A DNA stretch of 64,000 nucleotides, from assembly GCF_000340215.1 (NCBI RefSeq), contig NW_006921540.1:3735402-3799401 (forward strand). The letters run 5' to 3'. This DNA is from Pseudocercospora fijiensis CIRAD86 (taxonomy: Eukaryota; Ascomycota; Dothideomycetes; Mycosphaerellales; Mycosphaerellaceae). Below the pieces are notes generated by a model. The model was given only the letters and a program-made list of their open reading frames with translations. It was not told the DNA's origin and made no database searches. Position numbers and translations under genes: made by a program. Positions 11,075-20,500 of this stretch are shown here, one piece after another (positions within the stretch are counted from its first letter, which is position 1; every line of letters starts with the position of its first letter).

Positions 11075-11992
11075 CTAAACGAATAGCTCCTTGTTCTCCG
11101 AGACCCAGTGCTCGAATGTTTCTGCTTCCTGCCCAGTATACTTCCTCACATTTCCCAAGCCTTCTTCGTAGCGTGTACGAGGGGCTTGTTCGGCTTTGTT
11201 GTCGCCCAACCGTTTGATCATGTAATTGATGACGGGCATAGGCACTCCAGCGGCTTTGAATTGCTCGGTAGCTTCCTCAGGTGTGGATCCCGAGACTTTG
11301 ACATTTTTACCAATGACTTTGGCAATTACCTCTGCCATCTCTTTCTGAGAAAGTGGTTTCGGTCCGTATAAGTAGACCTTGCGCTGGTCATACTGTACGC
11401 CCTTTGCAAGAATAATCCCACTGACTCGACCCATATCTCCTGGTGTAATGCAATCCATCGCGAAGTTGGGACCATATAGCTTGACCTCGCCGGTCTTTAC
11501 TTGGGGTGACCATCGTAGAACGTTGGTCGCGAAGCCACCGGGTCGAATGGCTACGTAGTTCGCTTCCCCAAAGACTTGATCGAGAGAGACCTCGACTGTG
11601 GCGTGAATATACGGTATGACCTCTTCTGGTGGAATTTCTTCTTTTGGCTCGCTGATTGTAAAGCTGCTGAGGAAGACCACGAACTCGACTCCGCCACTCT
11701 TCATTGCTTCCAAGGTCGATTTCATGGCGTCTTTGGAGCCATGTGCTGCGTAGATGAATGCATGTTTTGCTCCAGTCTTCTCGATTGCGGCTTTCACGGT
11801 TTCTGGCTTTGTCAGATCGGCTTGCACTCTGGTATAGCCGCCAGCTTTCTCGTCCTCAGAGCTGAGACCTGGGATGGTTTTGGAAGGATCTCGCATGGCA
11901 AGAGCGACTTCAGCTCCATTCTCCTTTGCTGTGCGGGCTGCGACTGAGGCGATGTTGCCAGTAGGTCCAAATACGATTGCTTTGACTGCCAT
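11075..11992 (-). CDS. NmrA-like atypical SDR family protein
   Basis: A single-exon product of 305 aa. The N-terminus MAVKAIVFGPTGNIASVAA has the GxxGxxA Rossmann dinucleotide-binding motif. It is followed by ADLTKPETVKAAIEKTGAKH and FVVFLSSFTI, which match NmrA/isoflavone-reductase-like atypical SDRs. YVAIRPGGFATNVLRW corresponds to the substrate-side loop. Such proteins bind NAD(P) and serve as redox sensors or reductases; several lack the catalytic Tyr-Lys pair, and I cannot assign a reaction. The gene converges on the hydrolase at 9635, with only 75 bp between stop codons. Confidence 0.85.
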   Translation of the reverse strand: MAVKAIVFGPTGNIASVAARTAKENGAEVALAMRDPSKTIPGLSSEDEKAGGYTRVQADLTKPETVKAAIEKTGAKHAFIYAAHGSKDAMKSTLEAMKSGGVEFVVFLSSFTISEPKEEIPPEEVIPYIHATVEVSLDQVFGEANYVAIRPGGFATNVLRWSPQVKTGEVKLYGPNFAMDCITPGDMGRVSGIILAKGVQYDQRKVYLYGPKPLSQKEMAEVIAKVIGKNVKVSGSTPEEATEQFKAAGVPMPVINYMIKRLGDNKAEQAPRTRYEEGLGNVRKYTGQEAETFEHWVSENKELFV

Positions 11993-12684
11993 TGTGGTCG
12001 TTTGCTTGTAGGTTGATGTTGGACGAAGAGAAACGGCCCAGGATGTCGTCTTGATATATGGCTCTGAAAGATGATGCCTGAGGTTACGGGATCCACGGAG
12101 TTAGGACACACCGACTATGCAGTACCTACGTAGGTGTGATCACTCAGCTACCAGCCACTTAGGCCGGCCTACATTGATGATTCCAGCAGATGGACGATTG
12201 ATCCGGGCATGCTGTACGCAAGCGGCGTCTGCCTACGATGCCCCGACTGCTGGATCGCGACGTCCCGTACTTACCGTACCCCTGGCCAAGAATTCTAGCA
12301 AGAGCAGGACATGTAGAATACCAGCGCGCGAGCTAAGGTAGAGTAGAGTTTTCACAGGAGCAGGATCCACCATTCTGCGAGGGCAGGCAGGAAATGGTCA
12401 TCGTTGTTCGAATTCAAGTCGTGGCTTGAGAAGCAGGGCAGGCCGGAGATGGGGTGAAAAAGTAGGGACAATAGCCGGGCATGTGATGGCTACACAAGGG
12501 TACATCCGGAGCGGCTGTCCGTCCATATCAGTCTCTCCGATCGAGTAGCCTTGAGTGGTGGTAGATCGAAGGATCGTACTATTCCGAGTGCAAGTCTCGT
12601 GCCTGCGGTGAAGCATCTGCCTCTTGTCAAAATTTCAGGTCCGAGCTCCTCTCTTGGAATCGCTGATATTTCGCGAACTCCAGC
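11993..12684. other. Intergenic, promoter side of the NmrA-like gene
   Basis: About 690 bp of normal-composition sequence without a convincing gene. Short frames on both strands lack recognisable motifs. The SDR-like remnant begins at its right end. Confidence 0.5.
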
Positions 12685-12967
12685 ATGGCATATCTCTGCA
12701 AGACCGAGCTTCTCAAGGAATACAACATATACCCATCCATCGCCACAGATCGATTTGTGGGCAAAATCAAGAACAAGACAGCGGTCATTACAGGTGCGAG
12801 TGCTGGAATCCGAAAATCAGCCGCGCTTGTAAGTATTCGCTGCAGCCGGTGCTAATGTTGCCCGTATAGCACGGAGAAAACATGAAGATGCTCAGGACTC
12901 AAGGCCTAGCAGTTTTGAGTTATCCTCGCAATCCTCGCCATGCTTCATCTTTCGGGAAGTCGATAAA
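12685..12967 (+). pseudogene. Short-chain dehydrogenase N-terminal remnant at the island edge
   Basis: From the ATG at 12685 the frame reads through NKTAVITGASAGIRKSAAL, the TGxxxGIG cofactor motif of classical SDRs with the last Gly changed to Arg. One nucleotide out of frame it continues AAAGANVARIARRKHED, the usual next strand. So there is a +1 frameshift near 12838, or an intron read-through there (GTAAGT at 12829). Similarity ends before the transposon target duplication at 12968, and no catalytic YxxxK part is seen on either side of the island. It was probably a broken gene before or when the large element landed. Confidence 0.6.
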
Positions 12968-12977
12968 CTTCCAAATA
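12968..12977. repeat. Target-site duplication, left copy (CTTCCAAATA)
   Basis: The 10-bp sequence CTTCCAAATA lies directly outside the left terminal inverted repeat and is repeated identically at 58070-58079 outside the right one. A 9-11 bp duplication is typical of Mutator-like insertions. Confidence 0.9.
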
Positions 12978-13026
12978 CGGGTAAATACTCAAATGGGACA
13001 CATTGGCATAGTAATTACTCGAATGG
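12978..13026 (+). repeat. Left terminal inverted repeat of O
   Basis: 49 bp starting CGGGTAAATACTC, matching the reverse complement of 58021-58069 with only transition differences. It is followed by two or three further copies of the ACACATTGGCATAGTAATTA sub-repeat up to about 13100. Confidence 0.9.
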
Positions 13027-13169
13027 TAAACCTCTTACTGGGATAGGACACATTGGCATAGTAATTACTCGGATAGTAAGCATTAGCATACTAATTACTC
13101 GGATCGGATTTCTGTATCCGCAGTATATACTAGCAAATATAGAAAATCCCCTATTACTACTACTTAGTT

Positions 13170-13525
13170 ATAGAGTTATAGTTTTCTTATAAGTCCGGGA
13201 TAACTATAGTTAAACACTATTTCCCTATTTCTGTATTATATATATGTTGTAAACAGTTGTATAGAATATAGAAATGCGGCAGTAATCTACTATAGTTAGA
13301 GTCCTAAACCTCCTTTACCTTTACTCTTAACCTTTTATAAACTCCTAGCTTGTTTCTGCATTTCTGTATTATATATATATTATATAGAATACAGAAATAC
13401 GGCTACAATTAGAGTCCCTCCTAGACCTTTACTCTTAACCTTTTAAAAACTCCTAGCTTGTTTCTATATTTCTATATTCTATATATATTGTATAGAATAC
13501 AGAAATGCAGAAATAAACCTTTAGA
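13170..13525. repeat. Tandem ~110-bp repeat with internal palindrome
   Basis: Two to three copies of a unit containing TTACTCTTAACCTTTTA, AACTCCTAGCTTGTTTCT and a palindromic segment running from ATTTCTGTATT through TATATATA to AGAATACAGAAAT. The same palindrome recurs in the right part of O. No coding potential is evident. The repeat sits just inside the left end of O, where Mutator-like elements often have sub-terminal repeats. Confidence 0.7.
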
Positions 13526-13574
13526 CTTCTTCTTAGAGGCTTCTGCCGTACCTCCTAGGCTAGCATTACGAGTT

Positions 13575-13657
13575 TACTATCCTAGCGGATTGCTATCCTA
13601 GCGGATTGCTATCCTAGCAGATTGCTATCCTAGCGGATTGCTATCCTAGCGGATTGC
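13575..13657. repeat. 16-bp minisatellite
   Basis: About five near-identical copies of GCTATCCTAGCGGATT. One copy has CAGATT in place of CGGATT. It is non-coding and lies inside element O. Confidence 0.85.
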
Positions 13658-14389
13658 GGCAGCTATATTCGTATCGGCATTAAAAGTATAATGCCTAATA
13701 TCGCTAATATAGCGGATTATATTAACTACGAAAAAATAACTTCTTCTCGCAACGATATTATTTATAGATTAAACCTACAATTAATATATAGTACAAACCT
13801 TACATCGCTGCTATTATTAACTACTACGCTAACGTTATACTATAGGAGGCATATATATATATAAGAATTAATAGCTAATATCTAATAGCGAAGCGAGCCT
13901 ATTACTATACTAATAGGTAAAGAAGAGAGTATAGTCTCTTCTTTAGCTTCGCTATAAAGGTAAATATACTTCGCCTAGCGCATTTAAACACTATATAACT
14001 AACGGCCTACTCCCTATCCCGATTAACCTAAGGTAGTGTCGCGCTTCCTTGAACTGATTTATTAGTCTAAAAGTCCTTATAATATAGCGTCGTAAGAGCT
14101 CCATTTCGAGATACTTATATCGAATTAGGAGGTCTAATATTGTCGGACCTAGGTAACCCTACTTCGGCTAAAGTACTATATTGTTGCAACTTACCCCTTA
14201 CTAGAAACTAGAGATTAGTATATGCCTAGCCTCTAACTATAATCGAGTTTCTATAGCCTTCTATAATCTTAGTTTCTAGGTGTTAGAAGGTTAGTGTTTT
14301 GCTCTAGCCTTGCCTTTTTTTTTTGCTTAGTTATTCTATTCTATTGCTTAGTATCCTACTCTTCTACTATTCTTTCTATTTTATCTAGT
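13658..14389. other. O internal sequence, no clear gene
   Basis: TA-rich, CpA-poor sequence. A short open stretch begins at an ATG near 13692 (MPNIANIADYIN) but ends within about 60 codons and has no known similarity. Around 14190-14285 related segments (TAGAAACTAGAGATTAG and AATCTTAGTTTCTAGG) form an imperfect inverted repeat. Nothing further is supported. Confidence 0.4.
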
Positions 14390-14621
14390 CGGTAGCGGTA
14401 GTTAGCTATAAAGAAGCGGCGGTAGTTAGCTATAAAGCGGCAGTAGTTAGCTATCGGAGGCAGCGGTAGTTAGCTATAAAGAAGTAGTAGTAGTTAGCTA
14501 TCGGAGGCAGCGGTAGTTAGCTATAAAGAAGGCGGCGGTAGTTAGCTATCGGAGGTAGCAGTAGTTAGCTATAAAGAAGGCGGCGGAGGTTAGCTATAAA
14601 GAAGCGGCGGAGGTTAGCTAT
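14390..14621. repeat. Imperfect tandem array that received element D (left part)
   Basis: Eight or so units of about 25 bp built on GGCGGTAGTTAGCTATAAAG and a variant with CGGAGGCAGC. The same array resumes at 47880-47965, immediately outside the right LTR of D, so D inserted into this array. The last four bases (CTAT) are the target duplication. Confidence 0.85.
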
Positions 14622-14861
14622 TAAAGGACGGAAACTAACACTACTACTACTACTTATAGCAATAGTATAGGCTACCGAGGGTAACATAACCTATAGCAAT
14701 ATAGGCAGCTATGTTTAGCAAGCCCTACAATATAGGCATTATAGAAGTGTAACATAAACAATATACTATACGAGGTTAGTAATCTGTCTACTCTATAGAA
14801 GGAGGCCTCTTATATAGGCTTAAAACTAGCCTATAGGTATAGGGCCGGTTACTAGCTAATA
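14622..14861 (-). repeat. LTR of D, 3' copy
   Basis: 240 bp starting TAAAGGACGG and ending CTAGCTAATA, matching 47601-47879. It lacks a stretch of about 39 bp present in the other copy (between GCAAG and GCCCTA), a deletion here or an insertion there. Terminal TG/CA have become TA. Confidence 0.85.
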
Positions 14862-14970
14862 TCCCTCCCTTTCTTCGTATCTGACTAGACACGCTTTATA
14901 TTACGCGCTTAAAACAAACATGTATGCATCTTTAGCGTTCTTAGCTAAGGCTATTTTCAGAACTTCGCAA

Positions 14971-14992
14971 TAATACCCCTAGGGTAGCATTA
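14971..14992. repeat. D palindrome 5, at the ORF3 stop
   Basis: A 22-nt near-perfect palindrome with core TACCCCTAGGGTA and outer TAAT/ATTA arms. The ORF3 stop codon (14990-14992, minus strand) lies inside its outer arm. It is one of five related palindromes, all at ORF boundaries of D. Confidence 0.8.
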
Positions 14993-17797
14993 ATCCTAGA
15001 TACTATAATTATGCAAAAACAACTTCCTAAGCAATACTATATAGACCTACTATTGCTTTAACGCGCCGTAATCCTTACTAGCAATAACCTTATCTGCTAG
15101 TCGGCTCTCGAAATCTCCTCCGTATACGTTAAAGCTGTTAGTACTAAAGTACTATCCCTCGTAGAAAGCTTAATTAACGAGGAGGTTAGCAGCCTTTTCC
15201 GTCGTAGCATTCTCCTAATTATATAGATATTCCTTAAGTCCCTCGTTATTAAGCTAGAGGATCTGTTTAACTTCGTTCTAAACAACGTAACTTAACTAAG
15301 GAATCCTACTAACTAGGGCGTCGGAGATGCAGCCGAGGCCTTCGACTAAGATCGCCGTAGAGAAAGCAAATAGTACGAAGGAGTTAGAGGCCGGGAGGGC
15401 GGTTAGATTGCGGTACGCTTTAGCAACCTAGGAGACTATTAAGTTCTCGTAACCCTTAACCTTAGTGCTATTAATAACGCGAGAGTAGCCTAGGTTAATT
15501 AATATACAGTTACTCTTAGTCTTTAGATTACTATATAGCAGGTATAGCATCTAGATAGAGACCTCGCACTCCTTTAGAGGGTTAAGGATCTACTCCGCCT
15601 TACGCCCCTTACTATTAGGCTAACTATCGAATATATAGTCGAGGTCGTCGTCGGTAAGGTGCTTGTTAGTAAGCTTGCCGATCTTGCTTAGTAGGACTAG
15701 GCTACGAGCCTTAAGCTTCTTAACCTAGTTCGCAAAGACCTCGGGCTAATACATGCCTTCGATAATAGTAGAGCAGCTAGTCTTATCCTTAGATATAAGG
15801 CAGACCTTAATACGTAGGTAACTAGCACCCTCGCCTGCTACGAGCTTAACTATATCTTATCCGAGACGAGCAGACTCCTTAGATAGACAGTTTTTATAAG
15901 TACCGCTAACCTTAAAGAACTTAGTAGGCTTAGGAACAGAGATAAGCTCGTATACGTAATTAGGTCGAAGGGCGACAGCTAAGAGCTGTAGGGCAGGGTA
16001 CTAGCGGACGATTTAGTTGCTTATACTATAAGTTTAAAGGGTATTACGGCCTTCCTACTTAGACTTAGGCATCGTACGTATATACTAAAGGTACATTTCA
16101 AACTCCTCCTATATTAGGTCGATAAGGAAAGGAAGATATACTCTACGAGGCTCTTATAACTAGCTAAAGACTTAAGGGAAGATAGTATTGCTAGTCTAGC
16201 GAAAGCGGTCGAAGGAAGTACTTTAGCTAAGGATACTAGTAACGAACTTACTCTAGCGATCCGTCGGCGTAAGGGCGCGAGTAATAGTACTAGTAGGGTT
16301 GAACGCGTAGAGTCCTAGAGATATCGGGGCGGCAATAGGGCGTCTAGGAAACTAGTTAGCATAGGCCTAATTAGCCTTAAAGGCAGCGAAGGCATCTTAA
16401 TTAGCGATATTACGTCTAATCTTTAATAGGCGGCTAATAAGGACACTCGTCTTAGTACTAGTATAGAGACTATAGACCTTAGCAGCCTTCTTAATATAGT
16501 TAGCATATATAGTAAACCGCTCTTTACCTAGCTTACTAAGGTCGTCGAGCTATTAATAGATAGATAGGGCAGTAGGAGCTTTACCTATATCGGCTTTAGG
16601 AACTATATCGATATTAGTAATAAGGTACGTAATAGAGTCGCCCTTATAAGAACTATAGATGTTCTTAGTTAATAGGATCGGCGAGAGGCCTCTATCTCTA
16701 CGCTCGCTAAAGGAGCCTTCGGAGGAGACATCTTCTAGTAGTATATCTAGTATATTAATATCCGAATTACTATAGTTAGTACTATAGTTAGTACTATAGT
16801 CGGTACTAGAAGGAGTGCTATACTTCTTGCTAGCCTTACGGAGGGCCTAGCGAGTATATAATGCCTTCTTACGCGCTGCTTCGGCCTTAGCGCGCTCGTC
16901 TTAAACTTCTTAAAGGACCTTATAGTTGCGGGTCGAGCGACGATCTTTAGCCTATATCTCTATAGCGAGCGTAAGACTAGCAGCCGTATCGGCCTCGGTT
17001 TCTAGGCGAAGAGCCTTACGTTTAAGGACATTAACGATAGGAGCCTCTTAACCTTTAACAATAAAGCCTACACTATTAATACGATAGCCCTTCTCTTTTA
17101 GTAGATCCTTAGTTATCTATATACTAAGATCTACCTAGACGATTGCATCGTAGTGCTTCTTCTAGTAGGCTATCGTAAAGTCGTTAAGTGTAAAGGACAA
17201 GTTAAGTAACTGCTTGCCTACCTTCTTGCTAGCGGTAGAAACGCGATAGATTATAGTGCGGGAGAGGTACTCGGCGCCTTAACGACGGACCTTATACTTA
17301 TTAACGAACGAAGAGACCTACTTAGTATGCTCTTATCTACCGTAGGCGAAGTTAATAAGGCTCTTAGGAAGACTACTTAGTCCTCCCTAATATTCGAAGG
17401 CCTAGTCGAGGGTCTTAAAGCGCAAGCGAATCTAGGTGCTAGCTGTCTCGAGGCTATAGACGATAGGAAAGGCTTGTTCGATATCTATATCGTTAAGGAC
17501 CTCGCGCTTAAAGATACGCTTACCGATAGACTAACATAAGTTGTTTATACCGTACGCAACTAAGATAGTAGCCTTCTTAATATTCCTATTAATAATACGT
17601 AGTAGGGTGCGAGCGTTCTAGATCTTCTCTTAAGGGTCTTTAAGGGCGGTAACGATCTAGAAGCAGTGCTTAAGGCTAGTTGTAGCAGCTAAGGCGCTAT
17701 CGGAGGGGGCTTCGATCGGGACTAGTACGCCTAGGTTTAGGGCTAGTAGGTTGCTGCTACTACTAGTACCTAGCGGATTTAGGGCGCCGGAAGACAT
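14990..17797 (-). pseudogene. D ORF3: 935-codon protein of unknown function after pol
   Basis: Reading from the ATG at 17797 (MSSGALNPLGTSSSS) to 14990, one frame stays coherent for 2808 nt, exactly 936 codons. It is interrupted only by TAG/TAA codons that fit mutated Gln or Trp. Segments such as KEVLNDIDIEQAF-like text, KAAKVYSLYTSTKTSVLISR and NLKTKSNCILINLGYSRVIN suggest a soluble, mixed alpha/beta protein. A Ser/Thr/Asn-rich linker lies in the middle. No signal peptide, zinc finger or catalytic motif is recognised. It occupies the place where env sits in errantiviruses, but nothing marks it as an envelope protein. It is a decayed copy. Identity is unknown; the coding nature is well supported. 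Confidence 0.7.
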
Positions 17798-18221
17798 CTT
17801 AGCCGACCGGAGCGGAAAGGAGTTAGTAACGAGTTTGCAAAAACGTTCGTAGCTTATTAATAATAATTAAAGGGTTTAGATAGAAGGAGGGGGAGAGGGT
17901 AGGCGGTAGTAAGTCGGTTAGCGTTTAAGTAGAAGAAAGAGCTTAGAAAGCTCGCCTTAAATAGGGTGCAAAGGTAGCGTAGTCCGTATATTCCGGTAAA
18001 GCAAACGGATAACGACTATATATAGACCCTAAAAAGTAAAGCTATATACGAGACTCCTTTATTAGTAGGGCAGGCTAAAGTTTAACAATCGATCTAGCTA
18101 ATTGCTAGTAGCGACTACGCGCCTTTATTAACCTCTAGCTTTCGTAGATTCCCGCGCACTCGAAATGTAACTAGTTAGTTCGAGTACCTAGTAGTAATCT
18201 ATAGTAGTAAGGCTAGCGGGA

Positions 18222-18248
18222 CTAATAATACCCCCGGGGTAGTATTAG
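18222..18248. repeat. D palindrome 4, upstream of ORF3
   Basis: A 27-nt near-perfect palindrome with core ATACCCCCGGGGTAGT and CTAAT/ATTAG arms. It lies about 425 bp upstream of the ORF3 start on the minus strand. Confidence 0.8.
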
Positions 18249-18651
18249 CTTTTCTCTAGAAATGCTCGGTAACTAGGAGTAAATCGCCTAGGCCTAGCGC
18301 AGCTTATATTAGCCTATAGCACTATCGTTATAGATACAATATTACCTTTTATAGCAGTAGGTATATAAACGTAGCCCGTGCGTTCTTCTTTCTCCTAGAC
18401 ACTAAGCTTAGCGGCCTAAGGTCCCTATTCTTAGAGGCTATAGGCCTAGGTTGCTACGTCTATCTAAGAGCTAGAAAGGGAGAGGGATCCTCCCTTTCTT
18501 AGTGTCCTACGTAGCTAATACTAACTAGGGCAGGAACAATCTTCTCTAGCGGAGTATCTTATTATCGTTATTACCTAAGGGCGGTTGCTAGAGACTAGGA
18601 AACTAGAGGGAAGTAGTCCTAGAAGGGCGGGAGGTTAGGTTCGGCTAGCTT
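18249..18651 (-). other. D segment between palindromes 3 and 4
   Basis: About 400 bp bracketed by two palindromes. On the minus strand one frame gives a fairly continuous reading (SISYVGH, SPFLALR, LGLGDLLLVTEHF) broken mostly by TAG, which could be a fourth small ORF of about 110-130 codons or leader sequence. The motif GAAAGGGAGAGGGATCC with its near-inverse CCTCCCTTTC forms a local hairpin at 18475-18505. Function unknown. Confidence 0.35.
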
Positions 18652-18680
18652 CCGAATGCTACCCCCGGGGTATTATTCGG
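18652..18680. repeat. D palindrome 3, after pol
   Basis: A 29-nt palindrome with arms CCGAAT/ATTCGG and core CTACCCCCGGGGTATT. It is the longest and most regular of the five. The small hydrophobic ORF upstream on the minus strand reads into it and stops there. Confidence 0.85.
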
Positions 18681-18902
18681 AAGTCATTCCTCGTATAGTT
18701 CTTTCTAAGGAAAAACAAAAAGAGTAAAGCTATAGCAACATCTATCGAAGGCAAAAGAGCAAAATAACCGATAAAGTAAAAGTAAAAGAGGGTAATAACC
18801 GAGAGCATTAATATTAGTAGGAATAGGTAGTAAAGACTAAAGCTATAGAGCGGCACTATATTAATAGCGCGGAGAATAGTTAATAGAGGCAAGGAAAGTA
18901 AC
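18659..18902 (-). pseudogene. D small hydrophobic ORF, split by element A
   Basis: The minus-strand frame is free of stops to the TAG inside palindrome 3. It continues across the A insertion to an ATG at 39938-39940 (MSFPTSTTLLSLP), giving about 89 codons in the uninterrupted element. It starts only a few bases after the stop of ORF2. The product would have hydrophobic stretches (YYLFLLILMLSVITLFYFYF and VAIALLFLFFL) that could span a membrane two or three times. Caution: the strand is T-rich, which by itself yields Phe, Leu and Tyr, so a chance frame is possible. Confidence 0.4.
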
Positions 18903-19211
18903 TATAAGAAAATAGGTATATAGCAACGTATAGAACACCCTCTACTAATCGCTATAGTAGAAAGTAGAACTAAACCGTGCCTTTCTTAGAATAGGGCAGA
19001 GCGTTTACTATTAACTAGGCTACGCACGGATAGTATATATACCGAGCCGGCAACCGAGTATATCCGTACGAGCGACCGAGCTTTTCCGCGTATATACTAA
19101 GTAGGCTTTGCGCTAGCGAGACAGTACCGCAGTATACGTAATAACATTACATAATTGTTATATAGGCTTGCTAAGGCATAATAGGAGACTTTACTTGCTT
19201 AGGTTCTTACA
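18903..19211 (-). repeat. LTR of A, 3' copy
   Basis: 309 bp from TATAAGAAAATAGG to GGTTCTTACA. It differs from the copy at 39604 mainly by C/T and G/A transitions, as expected if RIP acted on each copy separately. Confidence 0.95.
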
Positions 19212-19227
19212 ATTATCTCCTTCCCCT
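19212..19227 (-). other. Polypurine tract of A
   Basis: On the minus strand AGGGGAAGGAGATAATT lies directly upstream of the 3' LTR. This is the expected place and composition for the plus-strand primer of a retroelement. Confidence 0.7.
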
Positions 19228-19639
19228 AGTATAGCTATCCTAGCTATAGGGCAATATAGTAAATTATACTATTTCTTATACTCTACGCTGCACTTGCGCG
19301 TCTTATACGTACCTATCGCTAGGCTATAGTTGCTAGGTACGTTATAATTTGCCTCGTAGTTGCTTGTTTGTTTATAGATTCAAAGCGCGGCTACTTCTAG
19401 TACTAACTAGAGGTTGCCTAAATTTCTAAGAATGCGGTAGCTACGCGAGAACGCAAGCTATCCGAAAGCGAGGCGAGTATTTAAAGCATTTAAAGCCTAC
19501 TTAAAAACTTCTTCTTTTTCTAAGCGCTCCGAATACTATACGCCTACGCCCCGCCTACTTGTATCCCGCGCCCTCCTAGCATTACTTAAAGATTTTTCTT
19601 TTTTAAACATCTATCTAAAAAACATTACTAGTATATCTA

Positions 19640-20500
19640 CTCCTTCGCGTGCCTTAGGTAAGCGCGCCGCAGGCGTACCGCCCTCGACATCTACTACGCC
19701 TACCTAGCGCCTACTAAAAGTCCTAGAGGGCTACACTCGTTGCTTTAGGTATATAACGGCTAACGGTACGTTTTCTCGCCCCTTACTACGCGTACGCGCT
19801 TCGTAACTAACTCGCTTTAGATAACCTGTCTAAGCTCTACGTAGGCGGCAATATAGACTCTACTACTAAGTGCAACTGTAATCGCTACCGTAGTAGCTAT
19901 TACACCTATACTCCTATTACGGTACGCGCGCTCGTAGCGCTACTAGCGCGCATTCGCGCTATACGCGCTACGTGCGACCTTTATAATCTAGACGGCTACG
20001 ACTCTATCGAGGAGTCTAACGAGGCCTTAGAGGCACTCTAGGCTAACCTAGACGCCGTCGTCGCACGTAGGTTTCTTATATACTCCGCTTACGCTTCGTA
20101 TACTAACCTCGTTATTAGTTATCCTATCTACGCTCGACGCCTTCTATATTAATAAAAATAAGGTAACCCTAGGCGGTAAAGCCCTAGCTCGTAAGGGGGC
20201 CGCTAGCGGGTCCCTTACGGATATTAACTTACTTAGTGCCCTCGAGTATATCGGTACTAACTTAGCCGGCTTAGTAGAGATCGGTCGTTAGGTATAGTTT
20301 TTCCTATAGCCTCGTCTTACTTACGCTTCGTATACTAACTGCACTAGAACCTCGCCTAGCGCGTCGGCGCTAAGGCCGTCGCTACTATCGATGCCGCTAT
20401 AGGTATCGAGGCCGAGGAGGATAAGGAGGAGTCTAAGGATAAGTAGAGTAGACGGCTCGCCGTCGGCGCGCCTACGCGGCGCCTTCTTTATATATACTAG
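19640..20500 (+). pseudogene. Antisense, two-intron gene inside element A
   Basis: On the plus strand, opposite to gag-pol, a frame runs through TKCNCNRYRSS, ALLARIRAIRATCDLYNLDG and ESNEALEALQANLDAVVA. It then crosses two introns: 20067-20118 (GTAGGT...TTATTAG) and 20292-20347 (GTATAG...CACTAG). Splicing joins exons in frame (DAFYINKNKVTLGGKALARK; then AVATIDAAIGIEAEEDKEES) to a stop at 20498-20500. Each intron contains the identical 20 bases CTTACGCTTCGTATACTAAC, which includes the branch site. Only TAG/TAA interrupt exons. Upstream of about 19830 the frame shifts, so the start is not resolved. Basic and acidic tail segments suggest a nuclear or nucleic-acid-binding protein, but no domain is recognised. 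Confidence 0.65.

Noticed and set aside
13575..13657. CRISPR-like array of short direct repeats
   Set aside because: Repeats are directly adjacent without unique spacers, and the setting is a eukaryotic transposon; it is a minisatellite.
14990..17797. Identification of D ORF3 as a viral envelope protein
   Set aside because: Position is env-like, but no signal peptide, fusion peptide or C-terminal membrane anchor can be seen, so the name is not justified.
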